64,000 bases of DNA from Sphingobium subterraneum (GCF_014199435.1 NZ_JACIJP010000001.1:434001-498000); one strand, 5' to 3'. Shown: positions 35,534-43,846, counted from the stretch's first letter. A program made the numbers and translations. The notes: a model not told the origin generated them from the sequence alone.

Positions 35534-36178
35534 TCAGAACATGCTCTCGGGGATGATGATGACATCGCCAGGAGCAAGGAGGACATTGGCGCGCGTGTCG
35601 CCTTTCTTGATGAGGTCGTTGAGGCGCAGCGCGAATTCCGTCTGCTTTGCCGTCTGCTTGTCAAAACGGACCAGCCGCGCGCGGTTTCCGGCCGCATATT
35701 CGTTAAGGCCGCCGACCGCGATCATCGCGTCGAGCAGCGTCATGTTCGCGCGGTACGGGATCGACGCGGGCTTGTCCGTCGCTCCCACGATCCGCACCTG
35801 CTGGCTGAACGTGCCGGAGAAATTGTTGACGATCACCGACACCAGCGGCTTTTCGATATATTGGGTGAGCGCCAGCTTGATGTCGTCGGCGAGCATCGCC
35901 GGGGTCTTGCCGACGGCGGGCATGTCCGTGATCAGCGGCGTCGTAATACGCCCGTCGGGCCGCACCTGGACCTTCGCGCCTAGTTCCGGATTGCGCCACA
36001 CGAATACCGTCAGCTCGTCGAGCGGACCGATGACATATTCCTCACTCGGGCCCTGCTGGGTTGATACGAACGATGCGGGCGGAAGCTGTTTTCCACCGCC
36101 ATTGCTCGCGCAGCCCGACACCATCACCGCAAGCAGCGACACGGCCGCAACACTTCTGGAAACTCGCCCGAAATTCAT
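35534..36178 (-). CDS. XrtA/PEP-CTERM system exopolysaccharide export lipoprotein (Wza-like)
   Basis: 214-residue lipoprotein with a signal sequence and lipobox near VMVSGCAS. It then has the Poly_export domain (YVIGPLDELTVFVWRNPELG, VRPDGRITTPLITDMPAVGKTPAMLADDIKLAL) and a SLBB domain (VRIVGATDKPASIPYRANMTLLDAMIAVGGLNEYA). It ends with DVIIIPESMF. ATG 36178 is preferred over an upstream GTG. It is the first gene of the large minus-strand XrtA unit, with the terminator hairpin of the previous unit just upstream. Confidence 0.93.
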   Translation of the reverse strand: MNFGRVSRSVAAVSLLAVMVSGCASNGGGKQLPPASFVSTQQGPSEEYVIGPLDELTVFVWRNPELGAKVQVRPDGRITTPLITDMPAVGKTPAMLADDIKLALTQYIEKPLVSVIVNNFSGTFSQQVRIVGATDKPASIPYRANMTLLDAMIAVGGLNEYAAGNRARLVRFDKQTAKQTEFALRLNDLIKKGDTRANVLLAPGDVIIIPESMF

Positions 36179-36302
36179 GTCCGTCACCTTCTGCACCGCG
36201 ATGCGGCACCGGCGCGCGGACCCAGCGGGCCACCCACGTCATGCCTCTTCGCATCGTGCCCTTGTGATCGGAAAGGGTGAAAATAGCGTTAGGATTGACC
36301 GG

Positions 36303-36321
36303 AAAACGCGGCGGACCGCGT
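36303..36321 (-). terminator. Rho-independent terminator after the PLP decarboxylase gene
   Basis: On the minus strand ACGCGG-TCCG-CCGCGT is followed by TTTTCC. The six-pair GC-rich stem with a T run lies about 42 bases after the decarboxylase stop and 125 bases before the export gene start, so it separates two transcription units of the XrtA locus. Confidence 0.65.
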
Positions 36322-36363
36322 CCATTATTTGGGATTACCGCCATTCGTCAGCGTGGAACGATA

Positions 36364-37596
36364 TCAGTCCAGCAGCAATTCGCGCGCAGGGTCGTGCCCA
36401 AGGAACGCCGCCGGTGACGCGGAAGCGCCATAGGCACCGGCAAGGAACAGGGCGATCACATCACCGACCTCGATGGGGGGGAGGACCACCTTGTCGCCCA
36501 GCCGATCGAGCGGTGTGCACAGGCAGCCGACAACGCTCACCGGTTCTGCTGAAACAGGGCGGCCGAAGCGGTTCGCCACGGCTATGGGATAGTTGCGCCG
36601 GACCACGGTCCCGAAATTGCCGCTCGCCGCGAGTTGATGATGCAGCCCGCCATCGACCACCGCGAATCGCTCCCCATGGCTGTCTTTAACGTCAATGACG
36701 CGGGTCAGGTAAACCCCCGATTCGGCTACTAAAAATCGCCCTAATTCAATCGCAAAGTGCGTATTCTTGAGAATGGATGGCCGATTTTCCAGTGCCTCTT
36801 CCAGCGCCACACCGACCGGGCGCGGATCAAGCGGCATGTCGCCGGGGAAATAGGCGACGCCAAAGCCACCGCCCAGATTGATGATCGGCGGCGATGCTCC
36901 CACGTCTTCCGACAGGCGAGCGGCCAGCGCCAGTGTCTGTGCCTGCGCCTCGATGAGGCTTCCCGGATTCAGCGCCTGACTGCCCGCGAAAATATGCCAG
37001 CCCCGCCACTCTGCGCCCGATGCGATCACCCGACGCGCCAGCGCTGCCGCGCGGTCAGCATCCACGCCGAAAGGCTTCGCGCCGCCGCCCATCTTCATGC
37101 CCGACCCTTTAAGATCGAAATCCGGGTTGACGCGCACCGCCAGCCGCGGTCGCGCCGCAATCTCTGCGCCGATCCGGAGCGCGCGTTCCGCCTCGCCTTC
37201 CGACTCGAGATTGATGGTGACGCCAGCCTGAATCGCCGCACGCAGCTCCGCGTCGCGCTTGCCCGGTCCGGCAAAGCTGATCGCGTCCGCCCGCATGCCC
37301 GCCTTGAGCGCTGCGTCCAGCTCGCCCGCAGACGCCACATCGAAACCGTCCACAAGCCCCACCATCCGCCCCAGCAGTGGCGCGTATGGGTTGGCCTTGA
37401 TTGCGTAATGGATATCGAGCCCCTCGGGCATCGCGGCGCGCAGCCGGTCCACCGTGGCGCGGACGATGCCCATGTCGTAGACGAACAGCGGCGTGTCCCC
37501 CGCCTCGTCGATCAGCGAGAGCGCACCGCATCCCCCGATCAGCAACATGCCATCTTCCTCAGCGAACCAGTCGGGTATCGGGCCGGTCGGCTTCAT
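36364..37596 (-). CDS. PLP-dependent decarboxylase, exosortase A system-associated
   Basis: 410-residue fold-type III PLP enzyme related to diaminopimelate/ornithine decarboxylases. The PLP lysine is in HYAIKANPYAP, with phosphate-binding GGGFGVAYFPGD and the second active-site Cys in VVGCLCTPLDRLGDKVVLP. It probably decarboxylates an amino acid, free or carrier-bound, to supply an amine. Its start overlaps the acyl ligase stop by four bases, so the two products should act together. Confidence 0.92.
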   Translation of the reverse strand: MKPTGPIPDWFAEEDGMLLIGGCGALSLIDEAGDTPLFVYDMGIVRATVDRLRAAMPEGLDIHYAIKANPYAPLLGRMVGLVDGFDVASAGELDAALKAGMRADAISFAGPGKRDAELRAAIQAGVTINLESEGEAERALRIGAEIAARPRLAVRVNPDFDLKGSGMKMGGGAKPFGVDADRAAALARRVIASGAEWRGWHIFAGSQALNPGSLIEAQAQTLALAARLSEDVGASPPIINLGGGFGVAYFPGDMPLDPRPVGVALEEALENRPSILKNTHFAIELGRFLVAESGVYLTRVIDVKDSHGERFAVVDGGLHHQLAASGNFGTVVRRNYPIAVANRFGRPVSAEPVSVVGCLCTPLDRLGDKVVLPPIEVGDVIALFLAGAYGASASPAAFLGHDPARELLLD

Positions 37597-39140
37597 GCGC
37601 TCGCCTCCATCATGGCCGCACCATAATTGTGCGCGAGGAGGACCCGGTCGATCTTGCCGTTGGGGGTCCGGGGAAAGCTGTCGATCACGATAATCTCTTT
37701 GGGCATCATGAAATTGGGCAGGGCGATACGCAGACCGGCGCGCAGTTCGTCCTCCGCCGCGTCCGTATCAATACCGCCGACAAAGCGCACCAGCATGTGC
37801 ACCGCCTGCCCGAGCCGCTCATCCCGTACACCCAGCGCCACTGCCTCGGCCACGCCGGGTATCGCCTGCGCCGCCTCTTCCACTTCCGTGGGGCTGATCC
37901 GGTTGCCCGCGGATTTGATCATGGCGTCATCGCGCCCCACAAAGGTGAGCAACCCCTCCGCGTCCCGCCGCACGGTATCACCGGACCACACGGCCATGCC
38001 GCCATATTGCGAGGCGGCAGGCGCGGGGCGGAACCGCTCCGCCGTTCGCTCCGGATCGTTCCAGTAGCCCTGCGCCACCAGCGGCCCGCAATGCACCAGT
38101 TCGCCCGGCTCGTCGTCGTCGGTCACGCTGCCGTCCGGGCGGCACACCAGGATCTCCGCATGCGGGATTGCCCGTCCCATGCTTTCCGGGTGCGCATCGA
38201 CGAGCGCTGGGGGCAGATAGGTCGAGCGGAAGGCCTCGGTCAGTCCGTACATCGGATAGAGATCCGCTTGCGGGAACAGCGTTCGCAGCTTTCGGACCAG
38301 CGCCCGCCCCAGTGCCCCGCCGCTGTTGGTCAGGCGTTGCAGCATCGCGGCCGTTTCTGTCGGCCACTCGGCTTCGACCAGCTGCACCCAGAGCGGCGGC
38401 ACGCCCGCGAGCGTCGTGATCCGCTCCGCCGCCACCGCCTTGATGACATCCCGCGCGGTCAGATAGTCGAGCGGTACGACGGTTCCCCCCGCCGCCCAGG
38501 TCGACAAGAGCTGGTTCTGCCCATAATCGAAGCTGAACGGCAGCACCGCGAGCACACGGTCTTCTGACGTCAGGCGCAGATAATCCGCCACCGCCACCGC
38601 GCCGAGCCACAAATTGGCGTGGCTCAGCATCACGCCCTTGGGCCGCCCCGTCGAACCGCTTGTGTAAAGAATGGCCGCGAGGGCATCGGGCGCAGCGTCG
38701 CTGGGGGGAAGCCCCTCCCCACCGGTCAGCGCGCAGGCGACATCCGCCTCGCCATGCGCCTCGCACCCGGCGGGCAGATCGGCCGGATCCAGCGTCGCGA
38801 TCCGGCTCGCCGTCGCGACCAACAGGGATGCACCACTGTCGGCCAGAATATGCGCCACCTGCGCGCGTTTGAGCAGCGGGTTGACCGGTACGTGCACCAG
38901 CCCCGCACGCGCGGCGGCCAATGGCATGATGGCCGCGACCTGTCCCTTGGCGACCCAGCTTGCCACCCGCGATCCCGCCGCGAATCCGAACCCCGCCAGC
39001 CACGCGGCCAGCCTTGCTGTCTCGCTCTCCAGCTCTGCGAAAGTCAGCCGCCCGGCGCGTCCGGCCAACGCCCCGTGCGCAGGTGCGCCCATCTGGGGCA
39101 GATGGTCGATGGGCCGAACCGGGATGTCGCTTAACCTCAT
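37593..39140 (-). CDS. Acyl-CoA ligase (AMP-forming), exosortase A system-associated
   Basis: 515-residue ANL-superfamily adenylating enzyme. The P-loop is ILYTSGSTGRPKGVMLSHANL, then MYGLTEAFRSTYLPP, GRDDAMIKSAGNRISPTEVEEAA and the catalytic Lys in FPRTPNGKIDRVLL. It likely activates an acyl or amino acid and loads it on the small acyl carrier protein encoded across the divergent promoter. ATG 39140 is chosen over an in-frame TTG three codons upstream. Only 28 bases separate it from the divergent FemAB-like gene. Confidence 0.92.
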   Translation of the reverse strand: MRLSDIPVRPIDHLPQMGAPAHGALAGRAGRLTFAELESETARLAAWLAGFGFAAGSRVASWVAKGQVAAIMPLAAARAGLVHVPVNPLLKRAQVAHILADSGASLLVATASRIATLDPADLPAGCEAHGEADVACALTGGEGLPPSDAAPDALAAILYTSGSTGRPKGVMLSHANLWLGAVAVADYLRLTSEDRVLAVLPFSFDYGQNQLLSTWAAGGTVVPLDYLTARDVIKAVAAERITTLAGVPPLWVQLVEAEWPTETAAMLQRLTNSGGALGRALVRKLRTLFPQADLYPMYGLTEAFRSTYLPPALVDAHPESMGRAIPHAEILVCRPDGSVTDDDEPGELVHCGPLVAQGYWNDPERTAERFRPAPAASQYGGMAVWSGDTVRRDAEGLLTFVGRDDAMIKSAGNRISPTEVEEAAQAIPGVAEAVALGVRDERLGQAVHMLVRFVGGIDTDAAEDELRAGLRIALPNFMMPKEIIVIDSFPRTPNGKIDRVLLAHNYGAAMMEASA

Positions 39141-39168
39141 CTGCACCAATCCCTATTATCGCGCTGTT

Positions 39169-40215
39169 ATGACGCCGAATACGGAACTCCGTTCGCAAAG
39201 GGAAGGATTGTCGCTGGACGATCTTCGCACCCGCGTGCAGGAAAGCCCGTCGGCGGATGCACTATCGCCTTTCCAGCGGCCCGAATGGTTCGACCTTCTC
39301 GCCAGGCATTGCTTTCCCGATGCCCGTGTTCACGTCGCGCACGCGGAGGAGGAGGGGGCGAGCGCCTGGATGCCGTTGCTGCTGGACAATACGGGCCTGA
39401 ATGCGTTGGCCAACTGGTACAGCTTTTCGTTCGCTCCGCTGTTTCTGGGGACGCAGGACAGCGCCAAGCAAGCCGATCTGCTCACCCGCCTCGCCCGGGC
39501 GCTGCATGGCGTCCACCACCGACTAAGCCTCTACCCGGTGATCGGTGACGGCAGCCCTACGCCTGGGATGGTCGTGCGTGCGTTCCGAAAGGCGGGGTGG
39601 TTGACCGTCGCCCGTCCGCAGGGTCTCAATTACTCGCTTGATGTCGGGGATCGCAGCTTCGCGCAATATTGGTCCGGTCGGCCCGGCGCCCTGCGGAAAC
39701 AGGTGAAACGCAAGGGCGGCAAGAGCCCCTACCGCTTCGAAATCCATCACGGCGTTACCGATGCCCTGTGGGAGGATTATTCGGCCATTTACGGCGCGAG
39801 CTGGAAGGAACCCGAACCGTACCCCGCCATGATTCGCGACATGGCGCGCGATGCGGGGCTGCGCGGCACGCTCCGCCTGGGTTTCGCGCGGGATCAGGGC
39901 CGCCCGGCGGCCGTACAGTTCTGGACGGTGGAGGGCGACACCGCCTATATCCACAAAATTGCCCATGACCGAAGCCTTGACTCCCTGTCACCCGGCACGC
40001 TGCTCAGCCACCATATGTTCCAGCATGTGATCGATCAGGATCGCGTAGCCCGTATCGACTATGGCACGGGCAGCAACGGCTACAAGCGCGACTGGATGGA
40101 ATCGCAACGCCCGATGATCCGGCTCGACTGCTACGACCCGCGCGTGCCCGCCGCTTGGCTGCCCGCCGCCCGCGCATCGATTTCGGCGCTTGTCGGAGGC
40201 TCCGCGAGGCTATAG
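39169..40215 (+). CDS. FemAB/GNAT-like acyltransferase next to an ACP gene
   Basis: 348-residue cytosolic protein with the GNAT_6/FemAB-like core: FQRPEWFDLLARHCFPD, YWSGRPGALRKQVKRKGGKSP, RLGFARDQGRPAAVQFWTVEGDTAYIHKIAHD and IDYGTGSNGYKRDWM. The pattern is that of N-acyl or aminoacyl transferases. It diverges from the ligase/decarboxylase pair and is followed 12 bases later by the ACP, so it may transfer the ACP-bound group to an amine or sugar. It is distinct from the FemAB protein at 28.3-29.4 kb. Confidence 0.85.
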   Translation: MTPNTELRSQREGLSLDDLRTRVQESPSADALSPFQRPEWFDLLARHCFPDARVHVAHAEEEGASAWMPLLLDNTGLNALANWYSFSFAPLFLGTQDSAKQADLLTRLARALHGVHHRLSLYPVIGDGSPTPGMVVRAFRKAGWLTVARPQGLNYSLDVGDRSFAQYWSGRPGALRKQVKRKGGKSPYRFEIHHGVTDALWEDYSAIYGASWKEPEPYPAMIRDMARDAGLRGTLRLGFARDQGRPAAVQFWTVEGDTAYIHKIAHDRSLDSLSPGTLLSHHMFQHVIDQDRVARIDYGTGSNGYKRDWMESQRPMIRLDCYDPRVPAAWLPAARASISALVGGSARL

Positions 40216-40227
40216 GGAGCGCGCACT

Positions 40228-40524
40228 ATGCGTGCCCATCCTGAGGAAACTTCGCACGGCCAGCCTGCCGATGCACTCGTCCGCTCCCTGCTACGCGATG
40301 TGCTGGGACTGGAGGCGGACCGTGTCGCGGCGTTCGATCACGCAACCGCCTTGTTCGGTGCCCTGCCGGAACTCGATTCGATGGCGGTGGCCGAATTGCT
40401 CACCGGTATTGAGGATCGTTGCGATGTCGTGATCGACGACGACGATGTCGATGGCGAAACATTCGAGACGCTGGGTTCGCTCATTGCCTTTGTTCAGGCG
40501 AAGATGGCCGCCCAAGGGGGCTAG
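40228..40524 (+). CDS. Acyl carrier protein
   Basis: 98-residue acidic four-helix protein. The phosphopantetheine site is ELDSMAVAELL, where the Ser after Asp is the attachment residue. Preceding helix LVRSLLRDVLGLEADRV and the acidic run VIDDDDVDGETFETL are typical. It is not the fatty-acid ACP: it belongs to the exosortase-linked ligase/decarboxylase module. Its TAG stop at 40522-40524 interlocks with the TAG stop of flgB on the other strand. Confidence 0.9.
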   Translation: MRAHPEETSHGQPADALVRSLLRDVLGLEADRVAAFDHATALFGALPELDSMAVAELLTGIEDRCDVVIDDDDVDGETFETLGSLIAFVQAKMAAQGG

Positions 40525-40937
40525 ACCACTCCGCCCTTGCCCAGCGCGGCTTTCAGCATGCCGATCTGCTTGCGGTACAGGCTGGTGAGCGCCGCGAAAT
40601 CGGCCTGGATCTGACCCATCTTCATCACCTGATCTTCCAGCGTCACCGTGTTGCCATCGGGTTTCGTTTCGGAAATATCCGTATCGGCGATCATGGCCAC
40701 GCTACCGCCCCGCGCGCCGAGCCGCTGCATCCCCTCGCTGACATGCACCACGGGCCGGGTGACATGCCCGCCCCCGTCGCCACCCAGAAACGCCGCGAAA
40801 TCGGGCGCGGCAATGTCCTTTGCCTTGAAACCGGGCGTGTCGCTATTGGCGATGTTCTGCGCAATCACCTGCTGACGCGCGCCCAGATGCTTCATCGCGG
40901 CGCCGATGGCGTCGATGATCGGAAGAGTATCCGCCAT
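40521..40937 (-). CDS. flgB: Flagellar basal-body rod protein FlgB
   Basis: 138-residue proximal rod protein. The family motif RQQVIAQNIANSDTPGFKAKD is near the N-terminus and the C-terminal helix FAALTSLYRKQIGMLKAALGK completes the rod coiled coil. ATG 40937 (MADTLPIIDAI) is the usual start; the longer frame runs into the upstream gene. It lies two bases after the flgD-like gene. flgC and fliE are not in this window. Confidence 0.94.
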   Translation of the reverse strand: MADTLPIIDAIGAAMKHLGARQQVIAQNIANSDTPGFKAKDIAAPDFAAFLGGDGGGHVTRPVVHVSEGMQRLGARGGSVAMIADTDISETKPDGNTVTLEDQVMKMGQIQADFAALTSLYRKQIGMLKAALGKGGVV

Positions 40938-40939
40938 GC

Positions 40940-42271
40940 TCAGCCTCCCAGAGATCCAGTGATCGCGCTGATACGGGTCAGCGCATCCTGATAGCGTGCG
41001 ACCTGTTTCGCCTGATAGGCAGATACCCGTCCGCCGCCGCCATAGCTGTTGACCAGCGCCGCCTTGCCGTCGTCCCAATAGAGCGAGCGATAGGCGGTCT
41101 GGCTGGTCGAGATCGCCTCCTTGATCTGCTTGACGGCAACCGCGGCATCCTTGGGGGTGGCGATCGACAGCGCGTCACTCAGCGCCAGACCGAATGTCCC
41201 GCCGGGCTTCACTTTCGGGTCTTTCTTCCCCGCGATCTCCGGCACGCTGAGTCGCGTTGGGGCAAGGCCAAGCTTCCCGAGCGCATCCGTCCCTTCCGGC
41301 CCGGCGATCAGTTCGACGTCGGCGCCCGCCTTTGCTTCGACCCGCAACCGCTTCATTCCGTCGACGGTCGGCGTCGTCACACTTGCCGTGCGCCCCAGCG
41401 CCTTGCGCACCTTATCGGCGAGGCTCGTCAACGTATCGTCGGCCGTTATGGCAATCTTGCGGATCGCGCCACCGGTCAGGCGCACGGAGAAGCTGTCCCC
41501 GGCTCTCAGGGAGGTTTGCGCTACCAATGTCGGCGAATTGAGCGGGGTCAGCGTCCCCCGCGCCAGACCCATCGCGCCCAGAGCGCTTGCCACGCCTGGT
41601 GCGGCGGACACCCGCACCGCCTCCGTCCGCTGCGCCACCTGCCCGAACTGGCGGACGGAGAGCTGTGCGCCGCTCAGGGGATCGAGCGCGACCACGAACA
41701 CCGCGCTGACCGTGCCTCTGCTCGACATGGTGACAGGAAGGCTTGTCCCGCCCGCGTCGAGCGCCTGAAGCGCCAGGATATACGCCCCGTCCGGTGCGCG
41801 CATGCCATGGGGGAGCATCCCGTCCCAGTCCAGCGATGTGCTGGCGGGATCGAGAATACGACTGTCGACGACCGCGCCCGAAGCATCGGTGATCGTCGCC
41901 GACAATGTGGTCGGGCGTTGCGCGGTGGTCCAGGTCCAGCGCGCCGGAGCGGCGGAGGTCAGCCCCGCGGTCGAACCGTCAAAGCTGACTGCACGGCCGA
42001 TGAGGGACGATGCCTGAATCATGTCCTGGCTGGAAAGGCGGGCGAGGATATCTTTCAGCGTGCCCGACTGCTGGATCGACTGTTCGACCTGCGAATATTG
42101 CACGAGTTGCTGCGTGTATTGCGATGTATCCATCGGATCGAGCGGATCCTGGTTGGTCATCTGGCTCGTCAGCAGCTTGAGAAACAGCGTGTAGTCGCCA
42201 CTGAGCTTCGCAAGTGCGTTGCTGGCCGACGGTGCAGTCGAAACGGACGTGATGGGCGTGGTCGGTGTCAT
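40940..42271 (-). CDS. flgD: Flagellar hook-capping protein FlgD fused to a FlaEY-like C-terminal region
   Basis: 443 residues, about twice a normal FlgD. Residues 1-90 are the FlgD N-terminal domain (DYTLFLKLLTSQMTNQDPLDPMDTSQYTQQLVQYSQVEQ), and residues 95-225 resemble the FlgD Ig/tudor region. From about 245 the sequence changes to a flagellin-hook IN-like domain (LRAGDSFSVRLTGGAIRKIAITADDTLTSLADKVRKAL, VELIAGPEGTDALGKLGL), ending with SYGGGGRVSAYQAKQVARYQDALTRI. That resembles the C-terminus of the alphaproteobacterial flagellin regulator FlaEY, as I recall it. The frame is continuous, so it looks like a real fusion joining hook assembly to a flagellin-related function. Confidence 0.83.
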   Translation of the reverse strand: MTPTTPITSVSTAPSASNALAKLSGDYTLFLKLLTSQMTNQDPLDPMDTSQYTQQLVQYSQVEQSIQQSGTLKDILARLSSQDMIQASSLIGRAVSFDGSTAGLTSAAPARWTWTTAQRPTTLSATITDASGAVVDSRILDPASTSLDWDGMLPHGMRAPDGAYILALQALDAGGTSLPVTMSSRGTVSAVFVVALDPLSGAQLSVRQFGQVAQRTEAVRVSAAPGVASALGAMGLARGTLTPLNSPTLVAQTSLRAGDSFSVRLTGGAIRKIAITADDTLTSLADKVRKALGRTASVTTPTVDGMKRLRVEAKAGADVELIAGPEGTDALGKLGLAPTRLSVPEIAGKKDPKVKPGGTFGLALSDALSIATPKDAAVAVKQIKEAISTSQTAYRSLYWDDGKAALVNSYGGGGRVSAYQAKQVARYQDALTRISAITGSLGG

Positions 42272-42291
42272 GGGGAAAACTCCTTGACGGG

Positions 42292-43302
42292 TCAGGCGAC
42301 GAGATTGACGCGGCCCCCGTCCATGATGGAGCGGGAGATCGGACCCGATGGCGGGGGTGGCTCGGGATCGGAAAAGCGGGGTGGGCGATCGCGTCGGTCG
42401 GACGCATGCGGGTTCTCGCCGCGCCCAGGCGCGCTGTCGAACCGGAATGATCCGGCATCGGCGTTGATTCCTGCGTCGCCCAACGCGCGGGTAAGCTCTG
42501 CGCTGTCACGGCGCAGCATGTCGAGCGTGGCGGGGTTGGTGGCTGTCAGCGTAGCGCGGAGCTGGCCTGTGTCGTCAAACTGCATCCTGACCTCGATCCG
42601 CCCGTGGTGCGCGGGATCGAGCCGAACGGTCAGCGTGTCGTGCTCGTCCTGCCCGATGTGGCGCGCGATTTCGACCCCCAGTTCCCGGCCGATGTGCGAG
42701 GGGCGGGCGGAAATGACGGGGGTGGGCGTCTCGGCGGCGAGCCTTTCCACGGGGCGGTTCGCCAAGGGAAAGGAAACGGAAGGTTCCGCGTTTCCGGGCG
42801 GAGCCGGTGACGCATCGGTGGCGGGAGGGGGCACTTGCGGCCCCACAGCTTTTCCAGCAGATACGCCCGCTGGCCGGGTGGACTTCTGCGGGGGCGGACC
42901 GGAGGGCTGAGGCACCGGGGGTTCAGCGCTCTGTGTAGGCGACGGTGTGACGGTGGCCATTACGGTGGGCAGCGCTGCGTCGGTCGACTTGGGCGGCGAG
43001 GGCACCTCTCCATCTTGCGATCGGTGGGTGGCTTCGGGGTCGGTACAGCAGCATCCTGCAATGGCCCGAGGCGCAAGCAGCAGGCCCAGGCAATCCGCCA
43101 CTGAAGGATCGTCCATCGGTCCGATGATGTCCTCGACATCCTCCTGTTCCAGCCCCGGCTGCGCGAGGGCGTGGGCGGCGGCCATGCGCCACAGCAATGC
43201 GGCATCCCTGACACTAAGCTTGATCCGGATATCGAACCGGTCGGCATCGGTGCTCGATCCCTGTCCAGATGTGTACGTCGGCGATCGTTCCTGTAACTCC
43301 AC
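42292..43302 (-). CDS. fliK: Flagellar hook-length control protein FliK with unusual N-terminal domain
   Basis: 336 residues from a GTG start at 43302, preceded by GGGAGA about 6 bases upstream; longer frames overlap the previous gene. Residues about 15-85 (FDIRIKLSVRDAALLWRMAAAH, VEDIIGPMDDPSVADCLGLLL) resemble a small stand-alone alphaproteobacterial protein. Residues 90-190 are a Pro/Ala-rich linker. The C-terminal 110 residues are the FliK Flg_hook domain (LTVRLDPAHHGRIEVRMQFDDTGQLRATLTA, LRRDSAELTRALGDAGI). It measures hook length and switches export specificity, and is read with flgD and flgB. Confidence 0.8.
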   Translation of the reverse strand: MELQERSPTYTSGQGSSTDADRFDIRIKLSVRDAALLWRMAAAHALAQPGLEQEDVEDIIGPMDDPSVADCLGLLLAPRAIAGCCCTDPEATHRSQDGEVPSPPKSTDAALPTVMATVTPSPTQSAEPPVPQPSGPPPQKSTRPAGVSAGKAVGPQVPPPATDASPAPPGNAEPSVSFPLANRPVERLAAETPTPVISARPSHIGRELGVEIARHIGQDEHDTLTVRLDPAHHGRIEVRMQFDDTGQLRATLTATNPATLDMLRRDSAELTRALGDAGINADAGSFRFDSAPGRGENPHASDRRDRPPRFSDPEPPPPSGPISRSIMDGGRVNLVA

Positions 43303-43438
43303 ATCGTCTCTCCCGATGACGTGTCGCTCTTTTCGCTGCCCGAAGTGCCCTTTTTTCTGGCTATCCTCAGACAACAGGGTGCTCCCGCGTGGCGTGGTTA
43401 ACAATATGTGCAAGCCCGCTAAGGGTTCGTACGGAGGG

Positions 43439-43846
43439 TCAGTGCATGACGACCTCTCCACGCCGGGCGAGTTCACGCGCATGGGCGGTGACCAGACACA
43501 GCTCCGCGTAGAGCCGGTCCCAGAGGCGAAACGAAATGCCGATCGTTCGATGGCCGCCATCCTGCGCCAGAGCGATCGTCGGCTCGTGTCCATAGGAAAG
43601 ATGGAATCGGGCGGGAAAAACGCCCTCAGTCTGCTCGTCCGGCATCGACCCCGGCACGGTCAGCCGCGCCGACATGATGAAACCGGACAGGATCTCCGCA
43701 CCATAAAGGCTGAGCATGATCCGCTCGCCCTTGTGCTCGTCATCCCGCCGCTCCAGTGCGACAACCGCGCCGCAGGGATGGGGAGCCACACTGATGCGCA
43801 GGCATGTGCCTGAAGCATCCTCAATATCTCTGATCCGTGAAAACAT
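43439..43846 (-). CDS. Conserved hypothetical protein in flagellar locus (135 aa)
   Basis: I recognise no named domain. The sequence is well composed and has a good ribosome site (GCGAGG, 6 bases before ATG 43846): MFSRIRDIEDASGTCLRISVAPHPCGAVVAL, ERIMLSLYGAEILSGFIMSARL, and a C-terminal helix FRLWDRLYAELCLVTAHARELARR. There is no signal peptide or transmembrane segment. It sits between fliC and fliK on the same strand, so it probably has a flagellar or regulatory role, for example as a chaperone or flagellin regulator. Confidence 0.75.
   Translation of the reverse strand: MFSRIRDIEDASGTCLRISVAPHPCGAVVALERRDDEHKGERIMLSLYGAEILSGFIMSARLTVPGSMPDEQTEGVFPARFHLSYGHEPTIALAQDGGHRTIGISFRLWDRLYAELCLVTAHARELARRGEVVMH

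Noticed and set aside
35340..36689. 449-codon plus-strand open frame
   Set aside because: It covers the antisense of the export lipoprotein and parts of two neighbours and crosses the terminator at 36.3 kb; no domain.
41516..42910. 464-codon plus-strand open frame
   Set aside because: Antisense to flgD and fliK; no domain or ribosome site.
43303..43593. N-terminal extension of the fliK frame
   Set aside because: The 97 extra codons overlap the upstream 135-residue gene in another frame and are not protein-like; GTG 43302 has a proper ribosome site.
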